Origin: a bacterium
Lineage (GTDB): Bacteria > UBP6 > JAFGXH01
NCBI GenBank assembly: GCA_027064085.1
Contig: JAMOQH010000040.1
Coordinates: forward strand, 1-58,202
DNA: 58,202 nt
Direction: 5' to 3'
Part shown: piece by piece, positions 46,182 to 54,859 of the stretch
Layout of the letters: each line of letters opens with the position of its first letter
How positions within the stretch are numbered: the stretch's first letter is position 1
Notes under the pieces: generated by a model
The model's database searches: none
What the model was told of the DNA's origin: nothing
The model's input: only the letters and a program-made list of their open reading frames with translations
Made by a program: the position numbers and the translations under genes

Positions 46182-47801
46182 CTACTTTTCATCATCATCA
46201 ATATTTTTTTCTTTTTTTTCTTCTTTTTTCCCCTCTTCAGTTTTGTCTTCAGTTTTGTCTTCAGTTTTATCTTCAGTTTTGTCTTCAGCTTTATCTTCAG
46301 CTTTGTCTTCAGCTTTATCTTCAGCTTTATCTTCAGCTTTATCTTCAGCTTTATCTTCAGCTTTGTCTTCAGCTTTGTCTTCAGCTTTGTCCTCTATCTT
46401 TTCGGTAAGTTTAGCCTGTTGAACTGCCTTAGCGGTTTTAGCTTCATTAATTAAATTATTAGCATTCATCTTTTTAAAATCCTTTTTAGGCAATAATTTA
46501 TTATATTTTTCGAAAGCTTCTACTGCCAAATCATATTTTTTTATAACATCTATACCCTTTAAAGTTCTAGTTAAGTATAAAACTCCTAGATTATAATATA
46601 CTGCGTAACTGTTTTTATCAAGATTTTCTGCTTTTAGCAAATATTTAAATGCTTCATCATTTTCATCAAGCTCATACAGTACTAATCCGTAGTTCATATA
46701 AGTAAATGCAGTTTTTCTTAGTTTAATTACCTTTTCATAATTAGCTTTTGAACTTAAGAGCATTTTCGTTTTAGCTTCTTTCGCCTTTAGCTTTAACGAA
46801 ACTTTGTAATCCAGATATGCAAGCCAATCACCTGCTTCAAAAAATTTTGGATTCAAATTAAAAGCTTCTTCAAATGAATCATGGGCTTCTTTAAAATTTT
46901 TATTTTCATATGATATTAATCCTTTGATAAAATATAGCTCAGGAAGCTGATACATTAGCTCATCTACTTTAGTTATAACATAAAAAGCTAAATCTTTTGA
47001 ACCTGTATAATAATAAGCAAGGGCAAGTAATTTTAAAGCCTCTTTGTTATTTTGATTTAATTTTAGAATTTCTTTTGACATATAAATAACTTTTTTATAT
47101 TTTTGAAGAGAATAGTACCCTTTATCAACTAAAAGCATAATTTTATAATTATCAGAAAACTTTTTTAACAATAAAAATAGCATTTCTTCTGCTTTTTTAG
47201 GATTTTTACTTAAAAGTATTCTGAATTTAAGACTCAGACTATATATATTCTCAGGATTTAATTTTAATGATAGGTCTATGTTAAATAAAGAATTATCATT
47301 ATCTTTCAAATCGTAATAAAATTTAGCTTTATAATAATATAAAATATCACTTTTAGGATATTCTTTCAATAAATTATCAATCTTATCTAGTTGTTCCTTT
47401 CCTTTTAGTTTGAGAAAAGCTGTAATTTCCGAATTAATTTTAATTTTATCATTAACCGTAATTATATCAGTCTTTTTCTCTTCTTCCATTTTTTTGTCTT
47501 CAGCTTTATCCTCTTCATCAGTTTTAGAAGAAATATTTTCTATTTTACTGTCTTTTGATGGTTCAACGGGAAGATTTTCTTTTTTTTCTTTATCTCCATC
47601 TGAATCTTTAGTAGGATAAGACGCCGTCTTATCCTTACTATTGGCTTTATCAGAAGATTTATCCACTTCTCCTTTTTTATTTTTTTTCTGTTCTAAAACT
47701 GTATTTGTCTGAGGTTTGGTCTTTTTTTCTGTTTTGGATGCACCACTACAGGAAGACAAAAACAGAAGCAGTAATGTGATTAATATAATTATTTTTTTCA
47801 T
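46182..47801 (-). CDS. TPR lipoprotein with EDKA repeat tail (GltE/AglT-like position)
   Basis: 539 residues. Lipobox LSSC (Cys18), a Lys/Glu/Ser-rich linker to about 115, then TPR pairs from about 130 to 460 (SDILYYYKAKFYYDLKDNDNSLFNIDLSLKLNPENI, EALKLLALAYYYTGSKDLAFYV, KNFKEAHDSFEEAFNLNPKF). The tail has nine EDKA and four EDKT units in a row, then a Lys/Glu end. The only TPR lipoprotein in the cluster, it corresponds in kind to AglT/GltE of Myxococcus. It overlaps the upstream gene by four bases. Confidence 0.78.
   Translation of the reverse strand: MKKIIILITLLLLFLSSCSGASKTEKKTKPQTNTVLEQKKNKKGEVDKSSDKANSKDKTASYPTKDSDGDKEKKENLPVEPSKDSKIENISSKTDEEDKAEDKKMEEEKKTDIITVNDKIKINSEITAFLKLKGKEQLDKIDNLLKEYPKSDILYYYKAKFYYDLKDNDNSLFNIDLSLKLNPENIYSLSLKFRILLSKNPKKAEEMLFLLLKKFSDNYKIMLLVDKGYYSLQKYKKVIYMSKEILKLNQNNKEALKLLALAYYYTGSKDLAFYVITKVDELMYQLPELYFIKGLISYENKNFKEAHDSFEEAFNLNPKFFEAGDWLAYLDYKVSLKLKAKEAKTKMLLSSKANYEKVIKLRKTAFTYMNYGLVLYELDENDEAFKYLLKAENLDKNSYAVYYNLGVLYLTRTLKGIDVIKKYDLAVEAFEKYNKLLPKKDFKKMNANNLINEAKTAKAVQQAKLTEKIEDKAEDKAEDKAEDKAEDKAEDKAEDKAEDKAEDKAEDKTEDKTEDKTEDKTEEGKKEEKKEKNIDDDEK
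46235..46390 (-). repeat. Thirteen 12-bp tandem repeats (EDKA/EDKT)
   Basis: Thirteen copies of a 12-base unit with single-base variants, without interruption, in frame inside the TPR lipoprotein. Copy changes would keep the reading frame and alter the length of the charged tail. Confidence 0.92.
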
Positions 47802-50800
47802 TTTCCATCCTCCTCTACATTATCAGGAGTATTTTCAGATTTTTTACTTTTTATTTCATAGAGAGGTATAGAATTATCTTCTAGTTTCAAGATTCTATTT
47901 TCTTTATCTATTAACTTCTTAGGTATTTTATAGGTATCTTTATCTATTTTGTTTAACTCAAGTAATAGTTTTTTTGTCCAATCGTTATCAATATTCAATT
48001 TAATTGCATAAGTGTATGCTTCTTTATATAGCTTTTCTGCAGTATCTAAGTATGGTTCTGCAAAATCTTCTAAATCTTCTTTGTAGGCATCCTGTTCATC
48101 TTCATCCAAGTTTTTTGGTGCTTTAACTGCAAACAATGCTTCTGCAAACTGTTTATTTAAGTACCCTTTTCTGAAATATGCAGCAATTGCCCACTCTGGT
48201 TCTTTATATTTTGCAATCAGGCTATTATACAGTTTTGTCATTTTTACAGCATATTTGATTTTCTTTTTGATATTAATTAAAGGGTTTCTTCCTCCTACAG
48301 GCATTCTTTCATATATAGGCAATAGTTTTTCAACTTGTAGAAAATTTGTTTTTGATGCAAGATATTTTGCTCTTAAATATTCTTTACCTAAAGGAGACTT
48401 TAAATCATTAGGCTGTTTTAGCTTTGCAAATATCTTATAAGTGTTTCTCAAATATTTATCAGCGTTTTTCTTTTGATTTAGCTTTAAATATGTTTCATAG
48501 ATATAATAATTCATAATTACAGCTCTATACCTATATTTTGGTTTTTTTCCAAAAGTTTTAATGAAAAGTTTATATGTTTTTATTACTTTATTCCAAGCCT
48601 GTGCTTTCTTATAGGCTGCTATTGCATTCTGGATATATAAAACATGATTTTTTTCATCTAGTTTTGAACCATATTTTAAATAAAAACTAGCTGATTTTTG
48701 ATAATTCTTATTGTTGTAGTAAAGTTGAGGTAACTTACTATATACAAATTTTACATCGCCTCCATTAGGAAATTCTTTTAAATATTTCTCATAATAATTT
48801 ATTGTCATATTAAAATCAAAAAACCTTTCTGAAATATCTGCTATTGTTAGAATATTAGAAGATACTTCAATTTTATATTTTTTTTCAGAAAATAATTTTT
48901 TCTTATTTCTGATATACTTGTTTATTTCTTTTAATAAATTTATTCTTTTTAATGGTGTCTTAGCTTCTTTATATGCAAAATCAGCATTTCTTAGTGCTTG
49001 TAAGGCATTTGGGGAATTAGGATAATTTTTATATAAGGACATGTATGCTAAGGCTGCTTTTTCATATTTTTTATTTTTATAAAATTGTTCTGCTTTTTTG
49101 AATACAGAGGCAGATTGTAATGTTTTTATGTTTTCTAAATCTTCTTTTTTTAAATTAGAGTATTTAGGGTCTTTTATGATATTTGCATAAAATTGTTCTG
49201 CTTCATCATATTTTCTTTGTGCCATATAACTAAAATAAATATCTTCAAGAGCATATTTAGCTGGTTCTGAATCTGGATAATTCTGCATTAACTTAAAATA
49301 TCTCTTTCTTGCTTCTTCAAAATAATAATGTCTGTAATAGTCATTTGCTGACTTAAAAGAATAAATTGGAGCATCCTTATCTTTTGGAAACATTTTAATA
49401 AATTCATCACGAACTTTGATTAACTGAATATATTCCTTCGGCATTTTAAGTTTTTCAATTTTATCTTCTGAAGCCAATTTTTCTGAATCAGGTTTTCCTG
49501 CAAGTTTTAGCTCATTGTTTTTAATTTTTTCTTTTAGGATTCCTTCATAACAATCAATTAATCTTCTTGATGAGTCTTCGGTAAATTCAATATGTTCATT
49601 ATTATCTCTTACTTTTTTAAACATTGTAATAGCTTTTTTATACTGTTTTAAAAGGTATAATGTTTCAGCATAATAAAATTGAATTTTATAGTAATCCTTA
49701 TTTAATGGAAAATTAATCAATAGATTATCGTATAAACTAGCAGCCATTCCAAATGATAACATTGCTTTATCATTTTCTCCTTTTTCAAGGTAAGAATAAC
49801 CATTATTATAATGATAAGCTGCAGAATCATATAAATATCGAGCATTAAAATTTTGTAATAAAGCCATTGCTTTTTCATTGTCAGCATTTGCATTATACCA
49901 TGGACTTCCTTTTTTATAATCTTTTAAGAATCTTTCTCTTGCCTCAATTGCACCTTTTTCATCTCCAAGTTTAGCATACGCTGATATAATAAAGTCGTAA
50001 AAAGCTGGGTTTTCAGGGTGTAATGGATAGTATTCAAAAATCATATTATATATTTGTATTGAAATTTTCCACAAAGCACCATCATAATATGCTCTTGCCA
50101 CTTCAGATAAAACCTCTCTTGCATATTCAGGTTTCCCTTGCTTTTCCACATATTTTTTTAATACATCCGTATTGTTTTCAAAACCTTCGACAAATGAAAT
50201 CGCGGTGAAGGAAATTGCTTCTTCTCTGTATAATTTTATTTCATCTTCATCATTAGTATCATATTTCTGAACCAAACTAGAAAATATATCAATTGCATTG
50301 TTATAATCATTAATATGACTTGAATCTGCCACAGTATAATAAGACCAAGCCATTTTATACATAGCGTAATCATAGACATCATTACCTTTAACATTTAATG
50401 CTTTTTTATAGTTTTTTATAGCAAAATACTTGTAATAAGTTGCTGGTTTATCTGATTCCGGTCTTTTGTCATAATAATATTCAGCAATTCTTAAATATGC
50501 TCTTGCTGTATAATTACTATCAGGATAATTATCAACTAACATTTTAAAATATCTAAAAGCTTGTTCTGAGTAAATATTTTTCTTTCTTTCATTGTCAGTA
50601 TCTGCCTTTAACTGAAGATATATATATCCTGTTAAATAGTATGAGCCAGCAATTTCTTTATATTCAGGGAATTCATTAATAATTCTTTTAAAATAATACA
50701 GCGTTTTAGTATATTTTTTTTCTGGTTCAATTGGTTTAACTTTGGTTTTACCTGATTCATAGGCATCCATTTTGTTTTCATATTCATCTTTTTTATTTGA

Positions 50801-51328
50801 ATAATCAAGCTCTTCCTTTTCAAAATATAAATCAGCAAGTCTAAACAAAACATCAGGAGTATATTTTTTATTATTAGGATATCTTATAATGAAATCCTCC
50901 ATAACATTTATAGCCTGTTTCCTTTTTATTTCTTCTTCACCCATTAACTCTTTTGTTAGTTTATCATATCTTAATTTTATGAATTTTCTTTTATTAGAAT
51001 ATTCTGTTTTAACATGATCTAAAATGTAATTATAATAAGAGCTAGCTTGACTTTCATAAAGTTTATAAGCTTCTTCAAAATCATTTAAGGATTCTTTTTT
51101 TTCTTTAATTGTTTTTAATTGTTTTTTTACAGTTTCTATATCTCCTTTTGTTTCAGGGTGAGCAGAAGCATCACCCTTACTAGACGCAATTTTTTGCGTT
51201 TGGTTAGTATCAGGAGTTTTATTTATTTCTTTTTTTACATTTTCTTTTTTTTCTTTATTTTCAATATTTTGACTTGAAAATAAAGAAAAAGATAATAAAT
51301 ATATAAAAATAACTAATATTATTCTCAT
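47798..51328 (-). CDS. Large secreted TPR protein (GltD/AgmU-like position)
   Basis: 1176 residues. Signal peptide (to about residue 19, LFSS), low-complexity Lys/Glu/Thr linker, then many TPR repeats over residues 150-1060. Examples: KYTPDVLFRLADLYFEKEELDYSNK, NDKAMLSFGMAASLYDNLL, EEARKRYFKLMQNYPDSEPAKYALEDIYF. Long TPR proteins with many repeats (AgmU/GltD, AgmK/GltI) are structural parts of the Glt machine. It overlaps both neighbours by four bases (ATGA), so the three TPR genes are translationally coupled. Orthology is inferred from domain type and neighbours, not from sequence identity. Confidence 0.8.
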   Translation of the reverse strand: MRIILVIFIYLLSFSLFSSQNIENKEKKENVKKEINKTPDTNQTQKIASSKGDASAHPETKGDIETVKKQLKTIKEKKESLNDFEEAYKLYESQASSYYNYILDHVKTEYSNKRKFIKLRYDKLTKELMGEEEIKRKQAINVMEDFIIRYPNNKKYTPDVLFRLADLYFEKEELDYSNKKDEYENKMDAYESGKTKVKPIEPEKKYTKTLYYFKRIINEFPEYKEIAGSYYLTGYIYLQLKADTDNERKKNIYSEQAFRYFKMLVDNYPDSNYTARAYLRIAEYYYDKRPESDKPATYYKYFAIKNYKKALNVKGNDVYDYAMYKMAWSYYTVADSSHINDYNNAIDIFSSLVQKYDTNDEDEIKLYREEAISFTAISFVEGFENNTDVLKKYVEKQGKPEYAREVLSEVARAYYDGALWKISIQIYNMIFEYYPLHPENPAFYDFIISAYAKLGDEKGAIEARERFLKDYKKGSPWYNANADNEKAMALLQNFNARYLYDSAAYHYNNGYSYLEKGENDKAMLSFGMAASLYDNLLINFPLNKDYYKIQFYYAETLYLLKQYKKAITMFKKVRDNNEHIEFTEDSSRRLIDCYEGILKEKIKNNELKLAGKPDSEKLASEDKIEKLKMPKEYIQLIKVRDEFIKMFPKDKDAPIYSFKSANDYYRHYYFEEARKRYFKLMQNYPDSEPAKYALEDIYFSYMAQRKYDEAEQFYANIIKDPKYSNLKKEDLENIKTLQSASVFKKAEQFYKNKKYEKAALAYMSLYKNYPNSPNALQALRNADFAYKEAKTPLKRINLLKEINKYIRNKKKLFSEKKYKIEVSSNILTIADISERFFDFNMTINYYEKYLKEFPNGGDVKFVYSKLPQLYYNNKNYQKSASFYLKYGSKLDEKNHVLYIQNAIAAYKKAQAWNKVIKTYKLFIKTFGKKPKYRYRAVIMNYYIYETYLKLNQKKNADKYLRNTYKIFAKLKQPNDLKSPLGKEYLRAKYLASKTNFLQVEKLLPIYERMPVGGRNPLINIKKKIKYAVKMTKLYNSLIAKYKEPEWAIAAYFRKGYLNKQFAEALFAVKAPKNLDEDEQDAYKEDLEDFAEPYLDTAEKLYKEAYTYAIKLNIDNDWTKKLLLELNKIDKDTYKIPKKLIDKENRILKLEDNSIPLYEIKSKKSENTPDNVEEDGK

Positions 51329-53991
51329 TTATTTTCTCCTAAAATCTCTTTAAACTCATTATTAAGAATCTTTAAACGATCTCTTTCTTGAGAATAATAG
51401 GATTGAATTTCTTTAGATAACTTATCTTTTCCTTTCCATATAACTTCTAATCCACCAAGGTCAGCATTTAGAATTAAATTATGAAATTTTCTATTTATTG
51501 CTCTAAAACTTGTTAAAGCTATAATTGTAGATAGTTTTTTTGATATCGCAATATTTTTATCAACTTCTAGTTTATATCTTGCTAGATCCTTTTTCTCTTT
51601 AAGAATATCTTCTTTTATTACCATCGCTTTTTTAAATATAATATCATCCAAACTATTTGACAGTTGATTAATCTTTTCTTTATAAGAATTTACTCTTTTA
51701 ATTAGTACAGCAGATTTTTTATATTCTGTAGTGTTAGTGTAAAAATTTCTTTCTTGCAATAGTAGTTTATATAATTTTTCTCTTATCTTTTTATCTGCAA
51801 CATGAGCTTTATCAACACTGTTAATACTTAGCTTCCATGCTTCTATTTTTTGGGCTACGGCTTTTACTCGTTTTTCCAGCAAAGATATTTTTTTCTTCTT
51901 TTTGGCTATTTCCTTATAGAAAGTATTTTGCTTACCCTCTGTGTAATGGATTGTTTTTATGTTTTCAGAAAATAAAAACTCCATCGCTTTAACTTCTTTT
52001 TTAAGATTCTTCACAAACATTTCTGATTTATAAAGCTTTTTATTAAGCCTGATATACTCATTATTTAGCTTTGATTTTCTTTTTTGATATTGACTCTTTG
52101 ATTTAGGAGTTTTATCTATTAATTCCCATAACTTCAAAGTTTTTAATCTTAAAATCTTTAACTTCTTATCATTTTTATTTACATAGTATTTATGAAAGTA
52201 GTTATTTAAGTGATAGTCTATTTCTAATAATTTTTTACTATATTCCAATAATCTTTTTCTTACATCTTCTGTTTTAGGAAAAAGAGCATTTATGCTTGTT
52301 TTATCAGAAAGCATTTTTAATAGAGTGTTTAATATATTCATAGAATCTTTTAGATACATTTTAGTATCATTAATATCTTTAACAATATTTTGTGCTTTTT
52401 TTACTAATTTTTCTGCTCTAACATATTTTAAAGCTTCTTTTGGTAGAAATTTTGATGCTGAAAAGCTATTGATATCAGAAGAAAGTATATTAGAAAAATA
52501 TGCCTCTAAGTCATTGTTATCGTTTATTATTTTTTGTAATTCTTCTGAAATAAGAGAATACCTATCTTCAATATAGCTATATGCCTCAGTCGCTTTTTCA
52601 AATTGATTCATTTCATTATATAAGTTTGCTCTTAGTAATAAAGCGTCTGGCACAATTGTTGAATCTGGTAGTACATCAATCAATAAATCAACAGCATATA
52701 ATGCTTTTTTAGGCGTTTTGGCTTTAACATAAGTCCAAGCTGATTCATATAACGAAGTATCATAAAATTTAGAATTTCTATTGATATCTTGATATGCATT
52801 TATTGCTTCTTGTAGATTATTTACCGTATAGTTAATTCTAGCAATAGATAGAATTGCTTGGTCTATAATTAATCTATCATCTGAATTATTTACTTTTCGT
52901 TTTGAGACTTTTTTAAATAGAGCAATAGCCTTATCATAAATTTTTAATCTTTCTAAATATGGTTTTTTAATTTTATCTCTTTTAGATGATAATTCTAGGA
53001 GGAGTTTTTTTAGCCTTGTTTCATTATTTTTTATTTTATTATATTTAATTTCCTGCTCTTCAAATCTTTTTTTTGTATTTTCATAAGATTCTTTAGCTAA
53101 TTTATAATTTTCATCAAATTCCTTTTTTTGTTTTCTTAATTTTTTATTTACTCTTTTTAAGCTGTAGTACCATTTATTAAATTGAATGTATTTTCTTCTA
53201 ATTTTCTTATATTTTAACTTTTCTTCATTGAAATCATCTTTTGTTTTTTTATATAAATCTTCTTCATCTATAAGCTTTGAATTTAAAACTAATTCTGCTC
53301 TATCTTTGGCTAAATAAGAATTTCTAATGTTTTCAAATTGATATTCTAAACTTTTGGCTTTTGCCGTATATGAAACAGCCGCATAGTAAAGTGCTTTAGA
53401 ACAAATATTACTAGTGTTTTTTATTTTTAAAAAGTTAGAAATGGCTTCATCGTATCTTTTTTGTTCAAACAAGGCTTTTCCCTTTTCATAATAAACACTA
53501 TCATCAATATCCTCACTTGAAGATTCCAATTCATTCATATATTTATCAGTTCCTCTAAAATCACCAACCTTTCTTGATATTTCTAAAAAATACCTTAAGG
53601 CTTTTTGATGGAATTTTTTATTATGATATTCTAAAACTTGTTGATAGTATTCTCTTGCACCAAGATAATTTTTTAAATATCTGAAGGATTCAGCAAGGTA
53701 AAATAAAGACTCTATATAAACAGGTTCATTTTTATATTGTTTTCTAGATACAATATCATAAAAAATCATTGTTGCAACAGGATAATCTCCTAGTAAATAA
53801 GTAACATATCCATCATTGAATCTTTTACTTAGCTTATAATCGCTTTTGAGAGCATTATCATCTAAATAATCTTTAGATAGATATTCAACTCCATTTTTTA
53901 CATTATCAAACTGTAATTGATAATCCTCTAAAGTTTCAGAGAATATATTTACAGTTATAAAAATTAAAATTATTACAAAGTTTTTATTCAT
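51325..53991 (-). CDS. Large secreted TPR and coiled-coil protein (GltI/AgmK-like position)
   Basis: 888 residues. Signal peptide MNKNFVIILIFITVNIFSE; TPR pairs near residues 55-260 (SLFYLAESFRYLKNYLGAREYYQQVLEY, KGKALFEQKRYDEAISNFLKI); a long Lys/Glu coiled coil about 235-350; further TPR (about 365-490); then a mainly helical, charged C-terminal half. Periplasmic. The mixture of TPR and coiled coil suggests a scaffold spanning the periplasm. It is coupled by a four-base overlap to the next gene and lies 2 bases after the first gene of the cluster. Confidence 0.78.
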   Translation of the reverse strand: MNKNFVIILIFITVNIFSETLEDYQLQFDNVKNGVEYLSKDYLDDNALKSDYKLSKRFNDGYVTYLLGDYPVATMIFYDIVSRKQYKNEPVYIESLFYLAESFRYLKNYLGAREYYQQVLEYHNKKFHQKALRYFLEISRKVGDFRGTDKYMNELESSSEDIDDSVYYEKGKALFEQKRYDEAISNFLKIKNTSNICSKALYYAAVSYTAKAKSLEYQFENIRNSYLAKDRAELVLNSKLIDEEDLYKKTKDDFNEEKLKYKKIRRKYIQFNKWYYSLKRVNKKLRKQKKEFDENYKLAKESYENTKKRFEEQEIKYNKIKNNETRLKKLLLELSSKRDKIKKPYLERLKIYDKAIALFKKVSKRKVNNSDDRLIIDQAILSIARINYTVNNLQEAINAYQDINRNSKFYDTSLYESAWTYVKAKTPKKALYAVDLLIDVLPDSTIVPDALLLRANLYNEMNQFEKATEAYSYIEDRYSLISEELQKIINDNNDLEAYFSNILSSDINSFSASKFLPKEALKYVRAEKLVKKAQNIVKDINDTKMYLKDSMNILNTLLKMLSDKTSINALFPKTEDVRKRLLEYSKKLLEIDYHLNNYFHKYYVNKNDKKLKILRLKTLKLWELIDKTPKSKSQYQKRKSKLNNEYIRLNKKLYKSEMFVKNLKKEVKAMEFLFSENIKTIHYTEGKQNTFYKEIAKKKKKISLLEKRVKAVAQKIEAWKLSINSVDKAHVADKKIREKLYKLLLQERNFYTNTTEYKKSAVLIKRVNSYKEKINQLSNSLDDIIFKKAMVIKEDILKEKKDLARYKLEVDKNIAISKKLSTIIALTSFRAINRKFHNLILNADLGGLEVIWKGKDKLSKEIQSYYSQERDRLKILNNEFKEILGENK

Positions 53992-53993
53992 AT

Positions 53994-54728
53994 TTATTTC
54001 TTCTTGTTTTTATTGATATTACCTGCTGTCAATTCTTTTGCAATACCTGCTTTAAAGACAATATCAGGCTTATCAGTGATGTTATTAAAATATCCACCCT
54101 TTTCTTTTAGTTCTACACTGATTGTGGCAACCGTACCTTCTTGTATATGAAAAGAACGATTTGCTTTTATTTGAAATTGGTAGCCTTTTGCATAATTAAA
54201 TAAACCCAATTCACTTATTTCTAGTTTTACAACAACAGAAAGCATATGAATACCAGGAACAACAACTTTATCATATAATATTTTTTCTTTTAATTTTGTA
54301 AGATTACCATCAATATCTACAAAAGTCCAAAGTTGTTCTCCATCTAGATAATACATAATAGATTTTACATTAAAATGAGAGAATTTATTTACATGCTTTA
54401 TTATTAATTTAGCAGATTGAATTGATTTACCGCTAATTAATGTTTCTTGTAGAGTTGATAATCTAGCTTTGGAACGAAATATCTTTTCTTTTAAAATATT
54501 AACATCTGTTTCTAAGCCTTTTAATTTAATTTCAAATTCTTGTTCGGTTAGCTCAGAAACCGTTTTTTTATTTTTAGGTAATAGCTCTTTGTTTTCAGCT
54601 TTTGTTCTATTCTTTTTAGCTATTGGTTCTTTAATTTTTGCATTATCTTTAATATTACTCACTTCTTTGGTTTGAGATAAAGCAATTATACTTATAAAAA
54701 ACAGGCCTATAATAAATAATTTTTTCAT
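53994..54728 (-). CDS. Secreted coiled-coil and beta-domain protein, first gene of the machine cluster
   Basis: 244 residues. Signal peptide (MKKLFIIGLFFISIIALSQ), a Lys/Glu-rich segment with a short coiled coil (residues 63-95), then a beta-rich domain (HFNVKSIMYYLDGEQLWTFVDIDG, VPGIHMLSVVVKLEISELGLFNYAKGYQFQIKAN). No family is recognised with confidence. As the promoter-proximal gene it should be produced with the TPR proteins that follow. Confidence 0.65.
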   Translation of the reverse strand: MKKLFIIGLFFISIIALSQTKEVSNIKDNAKIKEPIAKKNRTKAENKELLPKNKKTVSELTEQEFEIKLKGLETDVNILKEKIFRSKARLSTLQETLISGKSIQSAKLIIKHVNKFSHFNVKSIMYYLDGEQLWTFVDIDGNLTKLKEKILYDKVVVPGIHMLSVVVKLEISELGLFNYAKGYQFQIKANRSFHIQEGTVATISVELKEKGGYFNNITDKPDIVFKAGIAKELTAGNINKNKKK

Positions 54729-54752
54729 ATAATTCCCAAAAATATAATCTAT

Positions 54753-54781
54753 AAAATATCAAATGAGAGTTTAAAAGTCAA
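54753..54781 (-). promoter_or_regulatory. Promoter of the motor/polysaccharide cluster
   Basis: Minus strand TTGACT (54776-54781), 17 bases, TATTTT (54753-54758), 24 bases upstream of the first ATG. The only good candidate before the cluster. Confidence 0.55.
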
Positions 54782-54859
54782 ATTAAATCTAAATAACATT
54801 AAAACTCTGTTACTTTTCGGCATATTTAAAATATAAATAAACACATATCTTACTTAAAC

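Noticed and set aside
46235-46390. CRISPR-like regular repeats
   Set aside because: 12-base units without spacers, in frame within a gene; no CRISPR array or cas gene seen in the window.
46161-46454. Plus-strand frames with SFIFSFVF and QLYLQLCL repeats
   Set aside because: They are antisense readings of the EDKA repeat in the TPR lipoprotein gene.
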